12,252 nt of DNA, from assembly GCA_964582705.1 (NCBI GenBank), contig CAZOTE010000061.1:1-12252 (forward strand), in the 5' to 3' direction. Each line of letters opens with the position of its first letter. The first letter of the stretch is position 1. The stretch comes from Alkalibacter sp964582705 (GTDB lineage: Bacteria; Bacillota; Clostridia; Eubacteriales; Alkalibacteraceae). Below, piece after piece: positions 6,879-12,252 of the stretch. The translations under genes were made by a program, and so were the position numbers. The notes below the pieces were generated by a model that ran no database searches, had not been told where the DNA came from, and worked only from the letters and a program-made list of their open reading frames with translations.

Positions 6879-6891
6879 ATGGAGGGTTGAT

Positions 6892-7332
6892 ATGAGACTA
6901 TCCACAAAAGGCAGATACGGCGTCATGGCCATGTATCAGTTGGCTGTAAATTACGAGATGGGCACAATATCGCTGAAAGACATCGCTGAAGAACTTGATT
7001 ATTCTGACGCGTACCTTGAGCAGATGTTTGCGATATTAAAAAGAGAGAGGCTAATAACTAGTCATAGAGGTCCCAAAGGCGGTTATAGGCTATCTAAGGA
7101 CCCATACGATATAACAGTGGGAGAGGTGATCAGAGCTCTCGAAGGTCCTATAGAGTTTTCTTCTTGTGTCGGTGGAACAGAAAATTACGATTGCAAAAGA
7201 TCCAGCCTTTGTGTCACCAAAGAAATATGGGAGAAAATTAATGACAGCATAAACAGTGTTATAGATCATATAACACTTGGAGATTTATTAGACAAATACG
7301 ATAAAAATCTTAACGAAGCTAAAAGGAGCTGA
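6892..7332 (+). CDS. iscR: IscR, Rrf2-family Fe-S cluster-sensing repressor
   Basis: This 146-residue winged-helix regulator senses iron-sulfur status and should control the operon it heads. The N-terminus MRLSTKGRYGVMAM is the standard Rrf2/IscR opening. The helix-turn-helix covers about 27-52 (SLKDIAEELDYSDAYLEQMF), and the wing is SHRGPKGGYRLSK (57-69). Three cysteines, C92, C101 and C107, form the probable [2Fe-2S] site. Their spacing (x8, x5) differs from the x5, x5 of E. coli IscR (92, 98, 104), which is common in Firmicutes versions. The SD GGAGGG (6881-6886) is 5 nt before the ATG. The stop codon lies 5 nt before the nifS start, and the nifS SD is inside the last codons of iscR, so the two are translated from one message. 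Confidence 0.93.
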   Translation: MRLSTKGRYGVMAMYQLAVNYEMGTISLKDIAEELDYSDAYLEQMFAILKRERLITSHRGPKGGYRLSKDPYDITVGEVIRALEGPIEFSSCVGGTENYDCKRSSLCVTKEIWEKINDSINSVIDHITLGDLLDKYDKNLNEAKRS

Positions 7333-7337
7333 TTTGT

Positions 7338-8498
7338 TTGCAAAGAAGATATTTTGACTATGCAGCAACCACACCGCTGGACAGCGAAGTGTTAAATGAA
7401 ATGTTGCCTCATATGAAAGAAAATTTTGGGAACCCTTCCAGTGTATACTCTTACGGAAGAGATGCCAGAAAGGTAATAGATGATTCGAGAGAAAAAGTGG
7501 CAAGTACTATAGGAGCTCAAGCTAAAGAGATTTATTTTACCAGCGGAGGAACTGAATCTGACAACTGGGCAATAAAAGGTACAGCTTTTGCAAATAAAGA
7601 CAAAGGCAATCATATAATTACTACTACTGTGGAACATCATGCAGTATTACATACATGTAAATATCTTGAGAAACATGGATACGAAGTTACATATTTACCT
7701 GTAGATGAATATGGACTGATAGACTTGGATGATTTGAAAAATAGCATAAGAGAAAACACCATATTGATCACGGTAATGTTTGCGAACAATGAAATAGGAA
7801 CAATTCAGCCAATAGCAGAGATTGGAAAGATTGCCAAGGAAAATAAAGTTCTTTTTCATACGGATGCGGTTCAAGCATTAGGAAGCGTTGATATAGATGT
7901 TAAAGATTTGGGAGTGGATCTGATGTCGATTTCCGGTCATAAAATCTACGGACCTAAAGGCATAGGCGCTTTATACGTAAGAAAAGGTGTTAAGATCGAC
8001 AACCTGATTCATGGTGGAGCTCAAGAAAAGAAAAAAAGAGGCGGCACTGAAAATACGCCTGCAATTGCAGGTTTTGCAAAAGCTTGTGAAATGGTACAGA
8101 GCACTTTATCGGATCAAATTAAACAGACCACAGAGTTAAGGGATTATATGATAAAGGGGATACTGGACTCTATACCAGAAGTGAAATTAAATGGTCATCC
8201 CGAAAAAAGACTTCCCGGCAATGTGAATGTCAGCATAAGATATATCGAAGGAGAATCGATACTTCTAAGTTTGGATTTGATTGGAATTGCAGCTTCAAGC
8301 GGCTCGGCATGTACATCGGGTTCTTTGGATCCATCCCACGTGCTTTTAGCGATAGGATTGTCCCATGAAATCGCTCATGGATCTTTGAGGTTTTCGATAG
8401 GCAAATACACTACAAAAGAAGAGGTAGACTTTGTGTTGGATAAGCTACCTGGAATAATTCAGCGATTGAGAGATATGTCTCCGCTGTACAATGCTTAA
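7338..8498 (+). CDS. nifS: Cysteine desulfurase NifS/IscS
   Basis: This PLP enzyme removes sulfur from L-cysteine, giving alanine and a persulfide that feeds Fe-S cluster assembly on NifU. The 386-residue sequence is a standard class I (IscS/NifS) desulfurase. It opens with RRYFDYAATTPLD. The PLP region includes SGGTESDN (69-76), H101 in EHHAV, D176 in HTDAVQ and the Schiff-base lysine K202 in SGHKIYGPKG. The catalytic persulfide cysteine C325 lies in ASSGSACTSGSLDPSH, the long-loop form typical of class I. The start is a TTG at 7338 with the SD AAGGAG (7323-7328) 9 nt upstream; no ATG is available before the conserved N-terminus. The gene directly follows iscR, and the nifU SD overlaps its stop codon. 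Confidence 0.96.
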   Translation: MQRRYFDYAATTPLDSEVLNEMLPHMKENFGNPSSVYSYGRDARKVIDDSREKVASTIGAQAKEIYFTSGGTESDNWAIKGTAFANKDKGNHIITTTVEHHAVLHTCKYLEKHGYEVTYLPVDEYGLIDLDDLKNSIRENTILITVMFANNEIGTIQPIAEIGKIAKENKVLFHTDAVQALGSVDIDVKDLGVDLMSISGHKIYGPKGIGALYVRKGVKIDNLIHGGAQEKKKRGGTENTPAIAGFAKACEMVQSTLSDQIKQTTELRDYMIKGILDSIPEVKLNGHPEKRLPGNVNVSIRYIEGESILLSLDLIGIAASSGSACTSGSLDPSHVLLAIGLSHEIAHGSLRFSIGKYTTKEEVDFVLDKLPGIIQRLRDMSPLYNA

Positions 8499-8510
8499 GG
8501 AGGAATGAAA

Positions 8511-8888
8511 ATGTATACAGATAAAGTAATAGATCAATTTCAAAATCCAAGAAACGTTGGCGAGTTGGATAACGCTGATGGGGTAGGTGAAGTAGGATCT
8601 CCTGCTTGTGGAGATATAATGAAGATGTACTTGAAAATCGAAGATGGAATCATTGTCGATGTCAAATTCAAAACATTTGGATGCGGAGCAGCCGTAGCAA
8701 CCAGCAGCATAGCAACAGAAATGATAAAGGGAAAGACTCTCGAAGAGGCTGAAAAACTAACAAACAGCATGGTAATTGATGAACTGGGCGGTCTGCCACA
8801 CGAGAAGGTTCACTGTTCTGTTCTCGCAGAACAGGCAATCAAGGCTGCTATTAAAGATTATAAAAGCAAGCATGGTATTCAAGAATAG
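8511..8888 (+). CDS. nifU: Fe-S cluster scaffold NifU/IscU
   Basis: This 125-residue scaffold receives sulfur from NifS and iron, and builds a [2Fe-2S] or [4Fe-4S] cluster for transfer to target proteins. The three cluster cysteines and the conserved aspartate are present: C33 and D35 in PACGD, C58 in FGCGAAVATSS, and C102 in KVHCSVLAEQAI. It is the single-domain IscU/NifU-N type, without the C-terminal Nfu domain of long NifU. I chose the ATG at 8511 over the one at 8505, because the SD AAGGAGG (8497-8503) leaves 7 nt to the former and only 1 nt to the latter, and because family members begin MY. Neither chaperone genes (hscA, hscB) nor ferredoxin follow. A terminator closes the operon, as is usual for clostridial iscR-nifS-nifU sets. 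Confidence 0.96.
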   Translation: MYTDKVIDQFQNPRNVGELDNADGVGEVGSPACGDIMKMYLKIEDGIIVDVKFKTFGCGAAVATSSIATEMIKGKTLEEAEKLTNSMVIDELGGLPHEKVHCSVLAEQAIKAAIKDYKSKHGIQE

Positions 8889-8898
8889 AAAAATAGCG

Positions 8899-8932
8899 AA
8901 AACGCACACTCTTTATTGACAGTGTGCGTTTT
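8899..8932. terminator. Bidirectional terminator between nifU and the sulfotransferase gene
   Basis: AAAACGCACACT (8899-8910) and AGTGTGCGTTTT (8921-8932) form a 12-bp perfect stem with a 10-nt loop. Each strand ends in four T contributed by the stem, then further AT-rich sequence. It lies 10 nt after nifU and 1 nt from the stop codon of the convergent gene, so it probably serves both. Confidence 0.9.
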
Positions 8933-8933
8933 G

Positions 8934-10499
8934 TTATTTAAGGATTACATCAGAAATATCATGACTATATGCTCTGTAAAAACCGTATTTAAGCCAGTAC
9001 GACCTAACAAGCTCTCCTGTAGAATAATTGTATTCATAGATTTCTCCCCACATGGAGGCAATTGGGTCTTCGACACTTTCCCTCAAACTGCCATGGTTGG
9101 CGATAATCCGATTGTTTTCGATATGAAGGTTGTAATTTGAAGTGATGAAAGCTAAGGAATTGGGGTATCTTCTTGCTTGTCTTACAGTTTTGCTTGACTC
9201 ATCTATTGAATAATGAACAACAGCAGACCGACCTGCATCCTCGGTTATCTCAATATCTACAAGATCGTTTCTTATAACATGGTTGTCAAACATAAATAAA
9301 TTTAATGCATTTTGGCTTGAATCAATATTTTTTTCTTCGAAAACCGAGTGTTGCTCATAGTGCCAGATAATGTCTCCAATAGGTTTGAGAACATAATCAA
9401 TATATTCAGTATCAGCCCAAATAGCTGGATCAGATAATATCCATATTAAATCTCCATTGCTCCAATTAATTTTAACGGCAGAAGAAATATCTCTGGGAGA
9501 TAGGACCATAGAATCATCTACAGCATTATATGATAGTGAATTGATGTGAGCCCAATCATAGGCTTTGTTGTAAGGCGTGTCTTTTATGATGTTGCCAAAG
9601 TTAAGTTCTTTTATGATTTTTCCGGTACTTCTATCTATTTCAATTATAGTGTCCTCAACATGTCCCTCTAGGGAGTTTGCAAGAACTAAAAGATTACCGT
9701 TAGGCTTCTTCTCGGCGACCTCATGATGAGCGCCTTTTTCTACTGAATAGCTTTTGTAAAGTCTGCCTAAAAAATCCATTTCAAATATGTAAGGTGCATA
9801 TTGTCTGGTCTCCGTATCAATCATAGAGTAACCTGCAATAATTGCAAACCTGTCATCTGATAATGGAAAATACCCGTGGGGGTCTGTCTCTACTTCAAGG
9901 TACCATCTAATATTGCCTGAAGAGTCAAATGCGTATGGATTTCTATAAAGGCCACCTGATACCACAGTAAAGTCTTTTATAGGATCTTCACTTGAGTATG
10001 TTGAGGACACTGCTGCTAAGAGTTCATCAGGCAGAGGATCTGTTGATATTGTAATTTGGTTTAAATCCACAGGATTGTCGTCAACCATCAGGTTGATTTC
10101 TACCATGTTTTCTCTAGATGGGTACAGGCCAATTATCGGTATAATATGAACCTTATCCATTGGTGATTCGTATGTGAAGGTATCATTCTGCGTATCGCCT
10201 TTAACTGTGATTTTTACAGATGCTTCATAATCAGTCGTAAATGCGACTATTGCTGACAGAGGCACTACACCGTAAGGGTTTTTTATTACTACAGGGTCGT
10301 CAATCTTATGTGCGTGCCTCTCAAGATCCTTCTCGATATTTGAATAAATAGAGCTGTTGTTTTTTATAATCTCGGCATGCATTTTCCAGTCTTCATTGTA
10401 GTCGCCATTTTCACTGCCGATGTCAGTTTCGTAGCTACATGATGTCATGGAAATAATAGCCGCAATAGAGATAAGAAGAAAAATCAATTTTTTGTTCAT
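8934..10499 (-). CDS. Arylsulfate sulfotransferase (AssT-like) lipoprotein
   Basis: AssT enzymes move sulfate from an aryl sulfate ester to a phenolic acceptor without PAPS. This 521-residue protein starts with a lipoprotein signal (hydrophobic 5-20, lipobox MTSC, C21), so it should be anchored on the outer face of the membrane. Residues 70-155 look like the beta-sandwich N-terminal domain, and the rest like the six-bladed propeller. Candidate active-site residues by motif are H258/H259 (GAHHE), H318 (YDWAHINSL), R336 (LSPRD) and H384 (YEQHS), matching E. coli AssT H252, H356, R374 and the sulfurylated H436; the 18-residue gap from H318 to R336 equals that from H356 to R374. C21 is the only cysteine, so the disulfide of E. 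coli AssT is absent. It is last in the tetR-CDF-assT operon, 22 nt after the CDF gene, with the SD AAGGAG 10 nt before ATG. The family is likely; acceptor and donor are unknown. Confidence 0.82.
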   Translation of the reverse strand: MNKKLIFLLISIAAIISMTSCSYETDIGSENGDYNEDWKMHAEIIKNNSSIYSNIEKDLERHAHKIDDPVVIKNPYGVVPLSAIVAFTTDYEASVKITVKGDTQNDTFTYESPMDKVHIIPIIGLYPSRENMVEINLMVDDNPVDLNQITISTDPLPDELLAAVSSTYSSEDPIKDFTVVSGGLYRNPYAFDSSGNIRWYLEVETDPHGYFPLSDDRFAIIAGYSMIDTETRQYAPYIFEMDFLGRLYKSYSVEKGAHHEVAEKKPNGNLLVLANSLEGHVEDTIIEIDRSTGKIIKELNFGNIIKDTPYNKAYDWAHINSLSYNAVDDSMVLSPRDISSAVKINWSNGDLIWILSDPAIWADTEYIDYVLKPIGDIIWHYEQHSVFEEKNIDSSQNALNLFMFDNHVIRNDLVDIEITEDAGRSAVVHYSIDESSKTVRQARRYPNSLAFITSNYNLHIENNRIIANHGSLRESVEDPIASMWGEIYEYNYSTGELVRSYWLKYGFYRAYSHDISDVILK

Positions 10500-10521
10500 T
10501 GTATTTAAGCTCCTTGTATAT

Positions 10522-11439
10522 TTAGACTGCCCACTTTCTGTTGTTTGTAAATGAGACAGTCAGCCATTCGTTGTTATCATAGGTTTTTATATAGTCTGAT
10601 AATTCTTGCCTAAGTTTATCCTGGTCGGCTATGGTTTTGATTTTTTTAGAATCCTTAACGACAAAATCAATTTCAACCCAGAGAGTTTTACCGACTTTGG
10701 CAATCCTCACAAAGGATTCCTTCATATCGTATTTAACCTCCATGTTTTTTACGTAAGTTTTTATATTACTGGGAAGCTTACCGGAAGGAGTCATTTCAAG
10801 AACCTCTCTAAGCGCATTTCGTATTCCTATTAAAGGAAGCTTAAGAAAGTAAATTGAAATAAGAATCATCATAACAGGATCTATATAAGGAATAATCATT
10901 GAAAACATTGTGTTCCTGTCCAATAAAGAAGCAGTCAAGAATCCTATTAAAACTGCAAAACTTACCAGGGTATCCATAAACCATTGATTTGATTCGGCTT
11001 TTACCAAGTTTGAACCTGAATGCTTGCTCTTTAATTTCAGATACAAGTATGCTCCAAGGCAAGCAAAGCTCCCGACACCAGAATATATAAGGGCTGATCC
11101 CAGAGCTACTTCACGCCCTCCATTAAAAATGGAAACAATAGCACCTGCCAGCGATACGGCAACTAAGATTAGGATTACCGAGTACTTTAAAATTATTACC
11201 AGTGGTTCAACAATATCTTTACCGAAGGGATATCTCTTGTGGTCTTTTTTTCCAATAAATGTGGTTGCCAAAACAGATAAAAATGATAAAACGACGCTCA
11301 CTAATGAATATAGGCCGTCAAAAAATATAATCTGTGATCTTGTAAAATAACCTAAGATAATCCCTGTAATTGCAAATGCGACAGCCGCGAAGACTGAAAA
11401 TGACAACACCTTCTTTTCTTCAGAAATGTTGTTTGACAT
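10522..11439 (-). CDS. Cation diffusion facilitator (CDF)-family transporter, atypical metal site
   Basis: This 305-residue protein has the CDF layout: about six hydrophobic segments between residues 11 and 207 and a C-terminal alpha/beta cytoplasmic domain (about 215-305). CDF proteins export divalent metals such as Zn, Mn, Fe or Co, usually by exchange with protons. The TM2 motif is FFDGLYSLVS and the TM5 motif is ESNQWFMDTLVS. Aligned by hand to E. coli YiiP (D45, D49, H153, D157), these give D41, S45, Q152 and D156, so two of four transport-site ligands are replaced. YPFGKDIVEPL (70-80) is the usual P-[YF]-G...E loop, with Lys where many members have His. I start it at the ATG at 11439, which has the SD AGGAG (complement of 11447-11451) 7 nt upstream. 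An ATG at 11460 directly abuts the tetR stop but lacks an SD. It is the middle gene of the operon. The ion is not predictable. Confidence 0.87.
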   Translation of the reverse strand: MSNNISEEKKVLSFSVFAAVAFAITGIILGYFTRSQIIFFDGLYSLVSVVLSFLSVLATTFIGKKDHKRYPFGKDIVEPLVIILKYSVILILVAVSLAGAIVSIFNGGREVALGSALIYSGVGSFACLGAYLYLKLKSKHSGSNLVKAESNQWFMDTLVSFAVLIGFLTASLLDRNTMFSMIIPYIDPVMMILISIYFLKLPLIGIRNALREVLEMTPSGKLPSNIKTYVKNMEVKYDMKESFVRIAKVGKTLWVEIDFVVKDSKKIKTIADQDKLRQELSDYIKTYDNNEWLTVSFTNNRKWAV

Positions 11440-11460
11440 AATAAAACTCCTAACTTTCAT

Positions 11461-12060
11461 TTATATATAAAGCTTTGGTTCAAGTGCATGATTTAATAAC
11501 CTCAGCAGTTGCTCTTTTGAACGATTTTTTTCTTCCGCAGAAGAATTTGATAGAAAGACCGACTCTGCACCGTGTTCTATCAAACCTACTACAAAATTTG
11601 CTAAATAAGAATAATTCATTTCTATTGTCAACAAAGATTTTTCCTTTAAGGACTTTAAGGATGTTTCAAGCCAGCTGTAATAAGGTCTGTAAATATTCTC
11701 CCAAGTCTCAAATGAATTGTCATAAGCGAAACCTGAATATAAAAAATTTATCAAATCTTTGTGTTTTTCTGTGATCTCATATGTAACATCGACTAGAATC
11801 TGCAATAAATCCTCAAGAGAATTCATACTATCGTCATCGTCGTAACGGTTTTTTATTAAAAAAAGCTGTTCATCGAAAATTTGGCTAGCGATAGCAGGGA
11901 CTAAAGCATTTTTTGAATGAAAATATAAATAGAATGTGCCTTGTGCTACGCCGGCTTCTTTGACTATCTGTGATACGGAAGTTCTTTCAAAACCATTTTT
12001 TTTAATAAGAGTCATGCTCGCTAATAATAACTTGTTTCTTTTTTCGTTTTTTTCTTTCAT
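11461..12060 (-). CDS. TetR-family transcriptional regulator
   Basis: This 199-residue regulator heads the operon and probably represses it. The helix-turn-helix spans residues 27-47 (TSVSQIVKEAGVAQGTFYLYF region), with the family signature GTFYLYFHSK at 41-50. The C-terminal helical domain (about 55-195) is the ligand and dimer domain and is too variable to suggest an inducer. The CDF gene start follows closely; the stop codon is 21 nt upstream of the chosen CDF start. A perfect 19-bp palindrome at 12073-12091 sits between its promoter and its own SD (GGAGG, complement of 12065-12069, 4 nt before ATG). This is the usual architecture of an autorepressed TetR-type operon. Family is secure; the inducer and additional targets are unknown. 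Confidence 0.95.
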   Translation of the reverse strand: MKEKNEKRNKLLLASMTLIKKNGFERTSVSQIVKEAGVAQGTFYLYFHSKNALVPAIASQIFDEQLFLIKNRYDDDDSMNSLEDLLQILVDVTYEITEKHKDLINFLYSGFAYDNSFETWENIYRPYYSWLETSLKSLKEKSLLTIEMNYSYLANFVVGLIEHGAESVFLSNSSAEEKNRSKEQLLRLLNHALEPKLYI

Positions 12061-12072
12061 GATTCCTCCGTC

Positions 12073-12091
12073 ATGACTGACTATCAGTCAT
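12073..12091. promoter_or_regulatory. TetR-type operator palindrome
   Basis: ATGACTGA (12073-12080) and TCAGTCAT (12084-12091) are perfect 8-bp arms around a 3-bp centre. The TGACTGA...TCAGTCA form is common for TetR-family sites. It begins about 4 bp downstream of the predicted transcription start, where a bound dimer would block initiation. Confidence 0.85.
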
Positions 12092-12101
12092 TTTATAAAT
12101 A

Positions 12102-12131
12102 AGTATAACACGTGTTCTAAAGAGCTGTCAA
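12102..12131 (-). promoter_or_regulatory. Sigma-A promoter of the tetR-CDF-assT operon
   Basis: On the minus strand a perfect -35 TTGACA (12131-12126) is followed after 18 bp by TATACT (12107-12102). Transcription would start near 12095, just before the palindromic operator. The spacer contains the 10-bp palindrome AACACGTGTT (12107-12116). Confidence 0.75.
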
Positions 12132-12217
12132 ATCGTCGTATAGAATAAATATTCAAAGTTATTATATAGGAAGAAAAAAGGATTATTTATTTCCGTCAAA
12201 AAAGTTTAAAAAACGTG

Positions 12218-12246
12218 TTGACATAGGGTATGCATGTGCGTATAAT
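12218..12246 (+). promoter_or_regulatory. Perfect consensus sigma-A promoter facing out of the window
   Basis: TTGACA (12218-12223), a 17-bp spacer and TATAAT (12241-12246) match the consensus at every position. Upstream of it (12169-12213) lie A-rich runs that resemble an UP element. No coding sequence follows before the window ends, so the target is unseen. A strong gene such as rRNA, tRNA or a highly expressed protein is plausible. Confidence 0.8.
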
Positions 12247-12252
12247 AGTAAG

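Noticed and set aside
11440..11460. ATG at 11460 as the CDF gene start
   Set aside because: It directly abuts the tetR stop codon but has no SD, while the ATG 21 bases later has AGGAG at good distance.
12107..12116. Palindrome AACACGTGTT as a second operator, with a related ACGTGTT at 12213-12219
   Set aside because: A 10-bp palindrome and a 7-base match in AT-rich sequence are easily due to chance; the 19-bp palindrome is the better operator.
1..12252. CRISPR array, insertion sequence, prophage, tRNA or rRNA
   Set aside because: No regularly spaced repeats, transposase or phage-type proteins, or cloverleaf or rRNA-like sequence were seen by eye on either strand.

Overview
The window is AT-rich with close-packed genes, strong Shine-Dalgarno (SD) sequences and compact hairpin-plus-T-run terminators. 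It encodes a class I hybrid cluster protein and a minimal iscR-nifS-nifU set without hscA, hscB or fdx. Together these suggest a low-GC anaerobic Firmicute of the class Clostridia. That is inference; there is no rRNA or other species marker here.

Layout. (1) 125-733 (+) is a small protein resembling the B12-dependent methionine synthase activation domain. It converges on pgeF (810-1622, -), and a 27-bp perfect hairpin between them can terminate both. (2) 1783-4981 (+) holds a BCCT-family compatible-solute transporter and then a YbdG-like mechanosensitive channel. This pairs osmolyte uptake with pressure release. The BCCT gene has a sigma-B-like promoter, and the channel gene probably starts at a non-standard ATC codon. 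(3) 5100-6746 (+) is hcp, with its own terminator. (4) 6892-8888 (+) is the iron-sulfur assembly operon iscR-nifS-nifU, with an IscR-type operator between the promoter and iscR. (5) 12060-8934 (-) is a three-gene operon read leftwards: a TetR regulator with a 19-bp palindromic operator at its own promoter, a cation diffusion facilitator-like transporter with altered metal-site residues, and a lipoprotein arylsulfate sulfotransferase. (6) The right edge carries a perfect consensus sigma-A promoter (TTGACA, 17 bp, TATAAT) facing out of the window; its gene is not visible.

Most of the window is recognisable housekeeping and stress genes. There is no CRISPR array, insertion sequence, prophage gene, tRNA or rRNA. 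The parts most worth a second look are the tetR-CDF-sulfotransferase operon, the ATC start, the sigma-B-like promoter, and the BCCT transporter whose terminal charges are the reverse of those in BetP.
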